DNA of 64,000 nucleotides from positions 670,421 to 734,420 of the forward strand of contig JACKKO010000001.1 in NCBI GenBank assembly GCA_024236395.1, given 5' to 3'. The notes below the pieces were generated by a model that was not told the DNA's origin, searched no databases, and saw only the letters and a program-made list of their open reading frames with translations. The position numbers and the translations under genes were made by a program. The stretch comes from Hyphomicrobiales bacterium (GTDB lineage: Bacteria > Pseudomonadota > Alphaproteobacteria > Rickettsiales > JACKKO01). Of the stretch, positions 1 to 9,373 are shown in pieces (the first letter of the stretch is position 1; every line of letters starts with the position of its first letter).

Positions 1-3000
1 GGCCTTCCCAGATGTAATACACCACCGGGATAACGATGAGCGTTAGCAAGGTAGTGGAAAGCATTCCACCCACCATTGGCAGGGCAATGCGCCGCATGAC
101 ATCCGCCCCCAGCCCGTCGGTGAGGAAGACGGGTAGCAATCCGGCGATAATCACGGAAACCGTCATCAGCTTGGGTCGTACCCGCAGGGCAGCTCCATGC
201 ATCACCGCTTCAAAAAGCTGTGCACGATTTTTGGGGGGATGGAGGCGTACTTGCTGGTCAAGATAGATCAGCATTACTACGGCCGTTTCTGCTGCGATGC
301 CCGCCAGCGCGATGAATCCCACTGCCACTGCCACTGAGAAGTGGTATCCTGCCAGATAAAGCAGCCAAATACCACCTGTCAGCCCGAAGGGCAGCGAGAG
401 CATGACCATCAGGGTTCTGTCCATGCGTCCGAAATGCATGACCAGCAACACGAAAATGATGGCTATCACGGCAGGTATCGCGATCTGAAGACGGGTACGC
501 GCTTCCAGCATTTGTTCAAACTGCCCGGACCAGCTGATGCTGTAGCCCGGTGGGAGCGTGACCTTTTCAGCCACCTGCTTCTGGGCATCGGCGACATAAC
601 TGCCTATATCGCGGTCTGCAATATCCACATACACCCAGCCATTCAGGCGGGCATTTTCTGAAACGATCATGGGCGGTCCGGCTTCCAGATGTACATCCGC
701 CAGCTCGCCGAGCATGATCTGCTTGCGATTGGGCGAGGGAACCAACAACCGGCTGACATCCTCAATGGTTTCCCGGAATGGCCGGTCATAGCGCAGGATA
801 ATGCCGTAGCGCTCCCGTCCCTGTACGGATTCCGACAGTTTCATCCCTCCCAGCGCGCTGGCGATCACCTGCTGCAATGTCTCCATATCCACCTGTTCCT
901 TCAGCATAGCCTCACGGTTGGGGGTGATGGTCAGGTATTTGGCACCTTTTACCCGGTCGGCAAAAGCAGAACGCGTGCCGGGAATGGTTTTCACCGCCTG
1001 TTCCACCTGCAGGGCGACATCCAGAATACCCGCCAGTTCCGGCCCGGAAACCTTAATACCGATGGGGGTACGAATCCCCGTGGAGACCATATCAATGCGA
1101 ATCTTAATGGGGTATCCAAACGAATTAATCAGCCCCGGCATTTTGGTTTTTTGATCTAACTCCTGGATCAGCTTTTGTATGGTCATCCCCTTTCGCCATT
1201 CTGCCTTAGGCTTCAGGCGGATCCAGGTTTCAATCATGGCCAGCGGGGCGGGATCGGTGGCGGTATCTGAACGACCGGCTTTCCCAAAGACCGTTTCCAC
1301 TTCCGGCACGGATTTGATGATCCGGTTCGTCGTCTGCAGAATATCCTTGGCCTTGGTGATGGAAACACCGGGTAAGGTAACGGGCATATAGAGCAGCTCC
1401 CCTTCATAGAGTGCTGGCATGAACTCGGTGCCAGTACGCATCAGTGGCCAGACGGCGCTGAGAAGCAGGGCGGTTGCCAGGGTTAATGTCAACCATTTTG
1501 CCTTCATAGATAGCTTTAGAATTGGTGTATAACACGCTATAAAAAAGCGATTAATTGGGTTTTTTTCTTCTGGCAGCAGACGTCCCCGAATAAGCCACAG
1601 CATTAGCAAAGGCACCACTGTAACGGAAAGTAACGCCGCTGCCGCCATGGCATAGGTTTTGGTATAGGCCAGCGGAGAAAATAACCGTTCGGACTGGCCG
1701 GTAAGCGCAAAGACCGGCAGGAACGAGACGGTAATAATCAGCAGTGAGAAGAACAGCCCAGGCCCGACCTCTTTTGCGGCCAGGAGCAGGGCCTGCCGTT
1801 TTTCTGTGGCGGTAGCGTTATCCTCCAGCATGGAGAGTTTGCGGTGCGCGTTCTCCACCATCACAATGCTGGCATCCACCATCGCGCCAATGGCAATTGC
1901 AATGCCGCCCAGTGACATAATATTGGCGGTGATGCTCTGCCAGGACATAATATTAAATGCGGCCAGTATGCCCAGCGGCAGCGTCACGATGGCGACAAAC
2001 GAGGAGCGCACATGCAGCAGGAAAATCAGGCAGACCAGTGATACCACGATCGCTTCCTCGATCAGCTTGTGCGAAAGATACTGCACCGAGCCTTCAATCA
2101 GCGGCGCGCGGTCATAGACCGGTACAATTTCCACGCCCTCTGGCAATCCTGGCGTGATGGCGGCGATTTTTTCCTTCACCGCGTGAATGACATCCAGCGC
2201 ATTGCTGCCCGGCCGCATGACGATAATTCCCGCCGGTACCTCGCCTTCACCATTGAGTTCTGTTACACCCCGGCGGAGTTCCGGCCCTTCAATCACCCGT
2301 GCGACATCGCGGATAGCGGAGGGAATACCGTAAATGCTGTGTATCACGATGTTTTCCAGGTCTTCCGCTGTTGTCACGTACCCTTCAGAACGCACGATGA
2401 ATTCTGTCTCAGCCTGTTCAATGGTACGGCCACCGGTTTCTATGCTGGCGCTGCGGATGGCATCGGCAATGGTAGTAAGCGGGATACCAAGACTGTGGGC
2501 CTTATGGGGGTCTACCATCACCTGATATTCTTTAACAAACCCGCCCACACTGGCCACTTCCGCTACACCCGGTACGGTTGCCAGCTCGTATTTGAGGAAC
2601 CAGTCCTGAATGGCGCGTAACTCAGCAAGGTCATGCTTGCCGCTCTTATCCACCAGCGCATACTGGTATACCCAGCCTACACCGGTGGCATCCGGCCCTA
2701 ACTGAACCTTGGCACCCTCCGGCAAGATGGATTGTACGCGGGAAAGTGCTTCCAGTACCCGTGCACGTGCCCAGTACAAATCCGTACCATCCTTGAAAAT
2801 AATATAGATGAACGAATCACCATACATGGAGTAACCACGCACCACTTTGGCTCTTGGTACACCCAGCATGGCTGAAGAAAGCGGGTAGGTGACGAGGTCT
2901 TCCACGATTTTGGGGGCTTGCCCATCAAAATCGGTGCGGATAATGACCTGCGTATCCGAGAGGTCAGGAATAGCATCCAGCGGCATGTGCTGAATGGCAC

Positions 3001-3124
3001 GTATCCCACCTGCCAGGATCGCAAGCGCCAGGATGGAAATCAGTAGCGGATTCCGTACCGACCATTCAATGACGCGGGCAATCACGCTTTGGGTGGGGTC
3101 ATGGGGCAGATTAGTGTCCGGCAT
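1..3124 (-). CDS. cusA: CusA/SilA-type heavy-metal RND efflux pump (3' end cut by window)
   Basis: Inner-membrane proton-driven pump of the heavy-metal efflux RND class, probably exporting Cu(I)/Ag(I). I translated the minus strand from the ATG at 3122-3124 (starts MPDTNLPHDPTQ); the frame stays open to base 1, about 1041 codons, and ends ...VVYYIWEG. The family is usually about 1040-1050 residues, so only the extreme C-terminus is missing. Visible landmarks are the first membrane helix (NPLLISILALAILAGG), the periplasmic start MPLDAIPDLSDTQVII, and the TM4 proton-relay segment GAMVDASIVMVENAHR that marks metal-type RND pumps. The start codon overlaps the end of the upstream CusB-like gene by 14 bases, implying translational coupling. 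The metal is inferred from family and neighbours; a Zn/Co/Cd CzcA assignment is less likely but not excluded. Confidence 0.93.
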   Translation of the reverse strand, partial: MPDTNLPHDPTQSVIARVIEWSVRNPLLISILALAILAGGIRAIQHMPLDAIPDLSDTQVIIRTDFDGQAPKIVEDLVTYPLSSAMLGVPRAKVVRGYSMYGDSFIYIIFKDGTDLYWARARVLEALSRVQSILPEGAKVQLGPDATGVGWVYQYALVDKSGKHDLAELRAIQDWFLKYELATVPGVAEVASVGGFVKEYQVMVDPHKAHSLGIPLTTIADAIRSASIETGGRTIEQAETEFIVRSEGYVTTAEDLENIVIHSIYGIPSAIRDVARVIEGPELRRGVTELNGEGEVPAGIIVMRPGSNALDVIHAVKEKIAAITPGLPEGVEIVPVYDRAPLIEGSVQYLSHKLIEEAIVVSLVCLIFLLHVRSSFVAIVTLPLGILAAFNIMSWQSITANIMSLGGIAIAIGAMVDASIVMVENAHRKLSMLEDNATATEKRQALLLAAKEVGPGLFFSLLIITVSFLPVFALTGQSERLFSPLAYTKTYAMAAAALLSVTVVPLLMLWLIRGRLLPEEKNPINRFFIACYTPILKLSMKAKWLTLTLATALLLSAVWPLMRTGTEFMPALYEGELLYMPVTLPGVSITKAKDILQTTNRIIKSVPEVETVFGKAGRSDTATDPAPLAMIETWIRLKPKAEWRKGMTIQKLIQELDQKTKMPGLINSFGYPIKIRIDMVSTGIRTPIGIKVSGPELAGILDVALQVEQAVKTIPGTRSAFADRVKGAKYLTITPNREAMLKEQVDMETLQQVIASALGGMKLSESVQGRERYGIILRYDRPFRETIEDVSRLLVPSPNRKQIMLGELADVHLEAGPPMIVSENARLNGWVYVDIADRDIGSYVADAQKQVAEKVTLPPGYSISWSGQFEQMLEARTRLQIAIPAVIAIIFVLLVMHFGRMDRTLMVMLSLPFGLTGGIWLLYLAGYHFSVAVAVGFIALAGIAAETAVVMLIYLDQQVRLHPPKNRAQLFEAVMHGAALRVRPKLMTVSVIIAGLLPVFLTDGLGADVMRRIALPMVGGMLSTTLLTLIVIPVVYYIWEG

Positions 3125-3644
3125 GGCTGCCTCCCTCAAGTTTATCCAATGCTTCCCGCAGATTCGACTCGGCATCAATCATAAATTGGGCACGGGTAAC
3201 GACGTGCTGGCCCTCCTTAAGCCCTGAAAGTACCTGTGTGTTGCCACCGGAAACGTTCCCAATAGTAACATCCTGCCCGTGAAAGCGCCCGTTTCCCAGT
3301 GCAACAATCACGTGATTACCCATACTGCTGCGTAACACAGCCGCGTTTGGCACAATGAGGATGCCATCTTCCGCTATAACAGGGGTTGTGCGTATGCCTA
3401 TGGTCTGGATTGTTCCGGGTGCGATGCTGATGATGGGCTTTTGCTCCGTCATAGCGTGCTGATGACTGTGATCGCCGGATTCCAGCGGCACAAGATCCAT
3501 TCCGCAGATGGGACAAGTACCGGGTTCATCGGAAATGATTTGTGGGTGCATGGGGCAGGTGTAGCGTGTGGTTTGCTCTGCCTGTGCAAAGGTGACGGAT
3601 AGTAGCACTACGGCTAAAAGGATAAAGATGGTAATATATCGCAT
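3111..3644 (-). CDS. CusB-like periplasmic adaptor lacking its central domains
   Basis: Short, intact reading frame of about 177 residues starting MRYITIFILL, chosen because a GA-rich ribosome site (AAGAGAGAATC) precedes it; an upstream in-frame ATG at 3707 has none. It has a signal peptide, then a heavy-metal-binding domain (TCPMHPQI...CPICGMDLVP). A short stretch IGIRTTPV, typical of the start of the CusB membrane-proximal domain, then runs directly into the CusB C-terminal part (ILIVPNAAVL...GLKEGQHVV...FMIDAESNL). Full CusB proteins have about 400 residues. The beta-barrel, lipoyl and helical-hairpin parts that should lie between these two pieces are absent, with no frameshift. It sits between the Cys-rich gene and cusA. 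It may be a deletion relic, or a remnant that still binds metal and passes it to CusA. Confidence 0.8.
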   Translation of the reverse strand: MRYITIFILLAVVLLSVTFAQAEQTTRYTCPMHPQIISDEPGTCPICGMDLVPLESGDHSHQHAMTEQKPIISIAPGTIQTIGIRTTPVIAEDGILIVPNAAVLRSSMGNHVIVALGNGRFHGQDVTIGNVSGGNTQVLSGLKEGQHVVTRAQFMIDAESNLREALDKLEGGSHAGH

Positions 3645-3719
3645 GATTCTCTCTTGCATTTCAATATGGTGTATACTTCCGTGATACACGGAAGTACCTG
3701 GACGCATTGCGCCCTCTGT

Positions 3720-4085
3720 TTACAAGAGGCGTTTAGGAGGTCGGTCTTGTGTATTACGCGTCAAGCTGGAGAATGACGTGTCAGTTTGTGAAAAATGTAT
3801 GGCCTGCGGTGGGAACATAATCATCGTACTCATTGCCGTCGATGCAAGCATGAACATCCCACCAAGCATGGCAGAACACTGCATATTACAGCCTGTATCC
3901 TTGCAGCAGGGTGCGGGCTGATTCTTGGTTTTAGGGCAGTGACAATTCTTTCCCATGGCCTTCATATCCATGCTGTGCATGGTGGATGCATGTTTTTTCA
4001 TCATAGGACATTCCTGCTTCGCCAGTACAGGATAGCCCCCTAGCGCAATGCTCACGGTTAACAGGAATACAACGAGGCGTTTCAT
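3720..4085 (-). CDS. Secreted Cys/Met/His-rich protein, probable copper binding (CopL-like)
   Basis: Small protein of about 121 residues with an N-terminal signal peptide (MKRLVVFLLTVSIALGG) followed by a dense metal-ligand segment: CPMMKKH, MHSMDMKAMG, CHCPKTK, CCKDTGC and MQCSAML. Such clusters bind Cu(I) or Ag(I). Overall form (leader, then His/Met/Cys run, then CC-x4-C) resembles the CopL-type proteins found before copper-resistance genes, but I could not confirm homology. The start is set at 4085 because a good sigma-70 promoter lies at 4101-4129, which would place in-frame ATGs at 4109 and 4094 at or before the transcript start. It is the first gene of the efflux operon. Confidence 0.7.
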   Translation of the reverse strand: MKRLVVFLLTVSIALGGYPVLAKQECPMMKKHASTMHSMDMKAMGKNCHCPKTKNQPAPCCKDTGCNMQCSAMLGGMFMLASTAMSTMIMFPPQAIHFSQTDTSFSSLTRNTQDRPPKRLL

Positions 4086-4100
4086 CCAGTGCATAGGGGC

Positions 4101-4129
4101 ATTATACATGCTAAGTGCTAAAAATTCAA
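4101..4129 (-). promoter_or_regulatory. Sigma-70 promoter of the metal-efflux operon
   Basis: Read on the minus strand: TTGAAT, 17-base spacer, perfect TATAAT. The predicted transcript start near 4094 lies about 9 bases before the chosen ATG. The spacer is a normal 17 bases, not the long spacer used by MerR/CueR-type activators, so control by that class is not suggested. Confidence 0.65.
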
Positions 4130-4241
4130 TAAACCTTTCAATGGGTTAATATTGTGAATTATCTGCCATATTTGGTGGTCTTGGTTCTTTTTTCATGCAA
4201 TATACGAAAAAGAAGGCTATATAAGGCCCCGATAGGAAGTT

Positions 4242-5279
4242 ATGAAGTTTATTGATGAAGTAAAAATCCACGTAAAAGCCGGAAATGGCGGGCATGGTTG
4301 CCTGAGCTTCCGCCGTGAAGCCAATGTGCCGAGAGGCGGGCCGGATGGCGGTGATGGTGGTCGTGGTGGTGATGTGATCGTGGAGTGTGTCAGCGGTCTG
4401 AATACGTTGATCGATTTTCGTTATGCCCAGCACTTTAAAGGAAAAACTGGAATGCACGGTATGGGATCAAACCGTACCGGTGGAGCCGGGGAGGGCGTGT
4501 TGCTCAAAGTGCCCGTGGGGACACAAATCCTGCTGGAAGACGGGGAGACGTTGCTGGCCGATATGACCACGCCGGGGGAACGTGTGATTGTTGCGCGAGG
4601 CGGAAAAGGTGGTCTGGGGAATGCACACTTTAAAAGTTCCGTCAACCGTGCGCCGCGCAAAACAATTCCCGGCGAGGAGGGTGAGGAGCGCTGGCTTTGG
4701 CTCAAGTTGAAATTACTTTCCGATGCCGGGCTGATTGGTTTTCCTAATGCTGGGAAATCGACATTTTTGGCGCGCGTGACCCGGGCTAAGCCTAAAATTG
4801 CCGATTATCCGTTTACTACGCTGGTCCCACAACTGGGTGTGGTGGCGGTGGACAGCCGGGAATTTGTGCTGGCCGATCTGCCGGGGCTTATCAAAGGTGC
4901 TCATGCCGGGGTGGGGCTGGGTGACCGGTTCTTGAAGCATGTGGAGCGTTGTGGGGTATTGTTGCATCTGGTGGACATCACCAACCCGGATCGGCTGGCG
5001 AATTATCATATGATCCGGCAGGAACTGGTAGAGTATAACCCAGTGTTGATGACAAAACAGGAAATTGTCGGGTTGAGTAAATGCGACGCGCTGGATGCCG
5101 AAGAGGCGGAAGATATCCATGCGGCGTTCCAGGCCGAAGTGGGGGTACCAGTCTATCTGTTTTCCTCGGCCAGTGGGGAAGGATTGCAGGAACTGCTACG
5201 GGCACTATGCGATGCGGTAGTGGCGTTTCGTCAGCAGGAAAGCATTGGAAATTCAGCGGCTCCCAATGCTGCAGTGTAA
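4242..5279 (+). CDS. obgE: GTPase Obg/CgtA
   Basis: Essential ribosome-associated GTPase of 345 residues that acts in late 50S assembly and stress response. The N-terminal Obg domain is glycine-rich (residues 1-158, with RGGPDGGDGGRGGDV). The G domain follows with G1 GFPNAGKST, switch/G2 FTTLVP, G3 DLPGLIKGA, G4 SKCD and G5 SSASGEG. The ribosome site GATAGGAAG precedes the ATG. G4 is SKCD rather than the commoner NKxD; the key Lys and Asp are kept. The C-terminal tail is short, ending soon after the G domain. It is divergent from the metal operon and 79 bases upstream of lpxC. Confidence 0.97.
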   Translation: MKFIDEVKIHVKAGNGGHGCLSFRREANVPRGGPDGGDGGRGGDVIVECVSGLNTLIDFRYAQHFKGKTGMHGMGSNRTGGAGEGVLLKVPVGTQILLEDGETLLADMTTPGERVIVARGGKGGLGNAHFKSSVNRAPRKTIPGEEGEERWLWLKLKLLSDAGLIGFPNAGKSTFLARVTRAKPKIADYPFTTLVPQLGVVAVDSREFVLADLPGLIKGAHAGVGLGDRFLKHVERCGVLLHLVDITNPDRLANYHMIRQELVEYNPVLMTKQEIVGLSKCDALDAEEAEDIHAAFQAEVGVPVYLFSSASGEGLQELLRALCDAVVAFRQQESIGNSAAPNAAV

Positions 5280-5358
5280 CAATTTGTAACAATTAACCTT
5301 TTCCTAAAATCCAATCTTTTTGCTACCTTGTTTAAGAAACATTCTTAATTGAGGGGCA

Positions 5359-6267
5359 ATGGCAACCATTCCGTACCAGCATACCGTTGCGAACCGCGTG
5401 ACCTGCCGTGGGGTAGGGCTGCATAGTGGCGAGGAAGTGTCGCTTTCGATCCTGCCAGCGGTAGAAAATACCGGAATTCTGTTTCGCCGCGTGGATATCA
5501 GCGGGCCGGAGCAATACGTGCCTGCCAATTACCTCAATGTCGTGAATACACAACTAGGCACCACGCTGGCCAATGATAAGGGTGTGAGCATTGCCACAAC
5601 CGAACACCTGATGGCAGCGCTGTGGGGGTGCAATATTGATAACGCGATTGTGGAGCTGAGTGGACCCGAAGTGCCGATTATGGATGGTAGCTCAGAGCCA
5701 TTTGTCTTCCTGATTGAATGCAGCGGGACGCATAAGCAGGAAGTTCCACGCCGGATTATTGAAGTACTGAAGACTATTTCTGTGGAAGAAGATGATAAAC
5801 GCGCGGTGATTACCCCAGCGGATGATTTCACGGTGACGATGGAAATTGATTTTGAAAATGCACTAATCGCCAAGCAGCACTGTGTATTCCACTCATCCGA
5901 CGTATCTTTTAAGACGGATTTATGCCGGGCGCGTACCTTTGGTTTTGAGCATGAAGTCTCCCATCTGCGTGCACAAGGGCTGGCCCGTGGTGGTTCATTG
6001 GAAAATGCCGTGGTGGTCAGTGGTGATAAAGTCTTGAATAAGGAAGGCTTACGCTATTCCAACGAGTTTGTTCGCCATAAAGTGCTGGATTGCATTGGTG
6101 ATTTTTACCTAATTGGTGGGCTGCTGAAAGGGCATTTCACCGGGTTTCGTTCCGGGCATGCGCTGAATAACAAACTACTGCGGGCGTTTTTTGCAGATCG
6201 TGACGCCTGGCGTATATTGCGTTTCCCTGAAACGCCAAATTATTTCCCGCTGGCGGGTGCCGCTTAA
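5359..6267 (+). CDS. lpxC: UDP-3-O-acyl-N-acetylglucosamine deacetylase
   Basis: Zinc-dependent enzyme of the first committed step of lipid A synthesis, removing the acetyl group from UDP-3-O-acyl-GlcNAc in the cytoplasm. At 302 residues it matches the family. Visible signature parts are GVGLHSGEE near the start, TTEHLMAAL with the zinc His, the second zinc site HKVLDCIGD with His and Asp, and the catalytic His region GFRSGHALNNKLLRA. The ATG follows GAGGGGCA. It shows the organism makes lipopolysaccharide. Transcription ends at the hairpin just downstream. Confidence 0.97.
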   Translation: MATIPYQHTVANRVTCRGVGLHSGEEVSLSILPAVENTGILFRRVDISGPEQYVPANYLNVVNTQLGTTLANDKGVSIATTEHLMAALWGCNIDNAIVELSGPEVPIMDGSSEPFVFLIECSGTHKQEVPRRIIEVLKTISVEEDDKRAVITPADDFTVTMEIDFENALIAKQHCVFHSSDVSFKTDLCRARTFGFEHEVSHLRAQGLARGGSLENAVVVSGDKVLNKEGLRYSNEFVRHKVLDCIGDFYLIGGLLKGHFTGFRSGHALNNKLLRAFFADRDAWRILRFPETPNYFPLAGAA

Positions 6268-6313
6268 TCTTTAATTCTTAGATTTGTTTGGCAGTACACG
6301 TGACTGCATAAAG

Positions 6314-6338
6314 AAAGCCCCGGTTGAACCGGGGCTTT
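6314..6338. terminator. Bidirectional hairpin terminator between lpxC and the chemoreceptor gene
   Basis: Perfect 10-bp GC-rich stem AAAGCCCCGG / CCGGGGCTTT with loop TTGAA. The A-start and T-end of the stem let it work on both strands, fitting its place between two convergent genes. Confidence 0.85.
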
Positions 6339-6364
6339 CCATGTGCAACTGGTTTAGTTAAGGT

Positions 6365-9220
6365 CTAGAACTCTTCCCAACCACTATCGTAGCCATCCTC
6401 AATGCCGACCACTTTTTGGGTAGTAGTACGCGGTTCACCTGTGGAAATAGAACCTCCTTTAGAAGAGCTTCCTTTGTTTTTATTAATTGGGGTTGGTTTG
6501 TTAGTTGTTTCAGCTTTTGGTCCTTGAATCATACGCGATTGATCCTGTGCAATGCTGCGGGCACCCGTATCGATGGTAAAGAACTGAATCAGGCTAGTCA
6601 GTCGAGCAGCCTGCTCTGTCATAGAACCAGCTGCCGCTGTACTTTCTTCCACTAATGCTGCATTTTGCTGTACTGCATCGTCCATTTCCTTCACCGCTAC
6701 ATTGATCTCCTCAATGCTGCTGGATTGTTCCTTGCTAGCTCCGGCAATGTTGGCAACAAGCTCCGCTACATTTTTGACGGAACTGACAATTTCTTCTAGT
6801 GCCTTACCGGAACGATTTACGAGCTCAGCGCCGTCTTTTACCTGGCCGACACTGCTATTGATCAGTTCTTTGATCTCACGGGAAGCGCTGGCAGAACGCC
6901 CGGCCAGTGCCCGGACTTCCTGGGCTACCACCGCAAAGCCTTTTCCGGCTTCACCAGCGCGTGCTGCCTCTACAGCGGCATTCAGTGCCAGCAGGTTGGT
7001 CTGGAAGGCAATGTCGTCAATGACACCAATAATATCTGCAATTTTTTGCGAAGAATCACGGATGGTATCCATGGCGCTTACAGCGTTCTGCACGACATTA
7101 CCACCATTGGTGGCAATGTCCTGTGCGGAGCCTGCCAGACCATTAGCTTCCTGTGCATTTTCACTGTTCTGACGTACGGTAGTTGTCAGTTCTTCCATAG
7201 ATGCGGCGGTTTCTTCCAGCGTAGAGGCCTGACGCTCTGTGCGATGCGACAGGTCCTGCCCACCGGCGGCAATTTCATTGGCCGCGCTATTTACGGATTC
7301 GGCGGTTTCCATGATTTGCATTACCATATTTTTCAGTTGTTTGATGGTATCGTTCAGCGCATTCTTGATTTCGTCAAACATCCCCTCATAGCGTCCCTCT
7401 ACCTGGCGGGTGAGGTTACCATCAGCCAGTGATTGCAGTACTTCACGGATCTCCGAAAGACCGTTAAGCGAAGTCTCGCTAATCTTGTTAATGCCCTCAC
7501 ACAGGCTTAGAATAAAGCCCTGACGGCCTTCGGTAGACAGTTGCTGGTTGAAATCCCCTCGCGATACGGCGGAAACCACTCCAGCGATTTCGCCTTCCAC
7601 GCGACGTTCTTCCGTGACATCGGCCCATTGTACCACGGTGCCAATCCGCTCTTTATTGTTATTAAAGACCGGCGTGGCAATAAGATCAAAACGTAGATCA
7701 CCAACGCAAATAGATGTTTCATAAGAAGACGTTAAATGCGCCAACATACCACGCTGCTTTTCTGGATTTTTGTGGAAATTATCGATGGATATGCCGATAA
7801 GATTGTTAGGATCGAATTTCGGAAGCTCTTTACGTACCTCATCGGCAGATTCCTGCATCAATTTTAGGACGGAGGAATTCATATAGCGGATGATGTTATT
7901 TTCATCGGCAATCATAACGGCGACCGTTGTGTTATCCAGAGCGCATTGGACGCGATAGGACGCCTGCCCCAATTCGTTGATCGTCTTCAAACTGCTGGCA
8001 ATGGTGCCGATCTCGTCCTTATCCTTCAGGGACGGAATCTCTACGCTATTACCAGCAGCAATCTCCTTAACTGCATTAGCAAGAGCCGAAGCGCGTTTGG
8101 AAATGGATCGGCCGATAAAGATAGCAATCAGTGCCGCCAAAACCGAGAATCCGATCACTTTAAGCACAAGTGCAGTAATGGCAGCATTTACTGGTGCCAG
8201 TACTTCTACCATGCTCTGTTCGGCAATCACACCCCATGTGGTGCCCATAAACGGGAGCGGGTGATAGGCCGCACGTGACTCAACGCCATTATAGCTGATA
8301 CCTTCCCAATGCCCTTCATTGCCATTTACGCTTTCGCGTGCTGCCACTGTATCAACTTTCTGTGAAAGCAGTGTGGCTTCCGAAGCAAGCGGTGCATTAC
8401 TGCGCATCAAGAGATCCTGACCTACGATATAGGTTTGCCCGGTTTCCCCCAGCCCATCGCGAGACTGCATGATGGCATTGATGGCATCCACCGGCATTTG
8501 ATAAGCCAGAACACCAATTTTTTGTCCCTGCGCATCTACAATTAGCGTGGAAATAAAACTAGCCGGTGCATCATGACTGGGAGCGTAGGGCTTAAAATCA
8601 AAGAAGAACACTTCTTCAGCATTGCCAGAAGCAGCGGCCCGGAAGGCGTTACCCAGGTCGGTGCCACGCCATTGACCGGTATTCAGGTTTGTAGCGTAAT
8701 CCAGTTCCTTGAATACCGTGTATACAAGGTTTCCTTCCATATCGAACAGGAAGATATCGTAATACCCACGGTCACGCAGGAATGTACGGAACCAAGGATG
8801 GTATTTCTTGTGATAAATACTATAAAGCGAATTATCCAGTGCATAATCCAAACCCTCCTTTTGCCCTGCAGGATTTGGATTATCTTCGATGTACAAACGC
8901 TGTAGCGCTTCTGTGGGGTTATCCCCAATCATCTTCCATGCCGTAGAAAAATCGCGTATGGCTTGATGAACCAGCGGATTAGCCGCATTAAAGTGTAGAT
9001 CTTGCTTAATAGAGTCCAGGTAACGCCCCAATTCGTTCCGGCGCAGATCTACAATCCCTTCAAGTTTATTTGAATGCTCGTGCAGTAGAGATTCCCGCAT
9101 TGATAGGGAAGACCAGAAAGACTGAACAGCACTGGCTATTACAACCAATGCTACCATAACCAATGGTATTTTTGTCGATAGTTTTACATTATTGAATCCA
9201 GAGCCAATAGAGCGCATCAT
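6365..9220 (-). CDS. Methyl-accepting chemotaxis protein with Cache, PAS and two HAMP regions
   Basis: Membrane chemoreceptor of 951 residues. TM1 is at about 18-40, a large periplasmic Cache-like sensor spans 41-345, and TM2 is at about 346-370. A HAMP region (370-422), a PAS-like domain (about 424-540) and a second HAMP-like region (about 545-640) follow. The methylated-helix/signalling domain (about 640-880) carries the CheA/CheW-contact hairpin near IAFQTNLLALNAAVEAARAG. The C-terminus ends GWEEF, which fits the xWxxF pentapeptide that tethers CheR/CheB. The start has a strong AGGGAGAG site. It is monocistronic and convergent with lpxC. The ligand cannot be told. Confidence 0.95.
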   Translation of the reverse strand: MMRSIGSGFNNVKLSTKIPLVMVALVVIASAVQSFWSSLSMRESLLHEHSNKLEGIVDLRRNELGRYLDSIKQDLHFNAANPLVHQAIRDFSTAWKMIGDNPTEALQRLYIEDNPNPAGQKEGLDYALDNSLYSIYHKKYHPWFRTFLRDRGYYDIFLFDMEGNLVYTVFKELDYATNLNTGQWRGTDLGNAFRAAASGNAEEVFFFDFKPYAPSHDAPASFISTLIVDAQGQKIGVLAYQMPVDAINAIMQSRDGLGETGQTYIVGQDLLMRSNAPLASEATLLSQKVDTVAARESVNGNEGHWEGISYNGVESRAAYHPLPFMGTTWGVIAEQSMVEVLAPVNAAITALVLKVIGFSVLAALIAIFIGRSISKRASALANAVKEIAAGNSVEIPSLKDKDEIGTIASSLKTINELGQASYRVQCALDNTTVAVMIADENNIIRYMNSSVLKLMQESADEVRKELPKFDPNNLIGISIDNFHKNPEKQRGMLAHLTSSYETSICVGDLRFDLIATPVFNNNKERIGTVVQWADVTEERRVEGEIAGVVSAVSRGDFNQQLSTEGRQGFILSLCEGINKISETSLNGLSEIREVLQSLADGNLTRQVEGRYEGMFDEIKNALNDTIKQLKNMVMQIMETAESVNSAANEIAAGGQDLSHRTERQASTLEETAASMEELTTTVRQNSENAQEANGLAGSAQDIATNGGNVVQNAVSAMDTIRDSSQKIADIIGVIDDIAFQTNLLALNAAVEAARAGEAGKGFAVVAQEVRALAGRSASASREIKELINSSVGQVKDGAELVNRSGKALEEIVSSVKNVAELVANIAGASKEQSSSIEEINVAVKEMDDAVQQNAALVEESTAAAGSMTEQAARLTSLIQFFTIDTGARSIAQDQSRMIQGPKAETTNKPTPINKNKGSSSKGGSISTGEPRTTTQKVVGIEDGYDSGWEEF

Positions 9221-9373
9221 GATCTTCTCTCCCTATCAAAAGCAATCTACACTACAACCTCTAGTATTGTTTTATTTTCTACGCCATAAATACTGTATTG
9301 CATCTCGTGTTTGATGGCCTATGCTGCGCTTATGGTGTTGCTGGAACGCATCACATATGTGGTTGAGGAAAAA

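Noticed and set aside
689..2620. Several plus-strand open frames across the first 3 kb
   Set aside because: They lie opposite cusA, have no ribosome sites and no family-like sequence; the minus frame is open throughout and clearly encodes CusA.
4146..4457. Minus-strand frame overlapping the obgE start
   Set aside because: It lies antisense to the conserved glycine-rich Obg domain and has no ribosome site.
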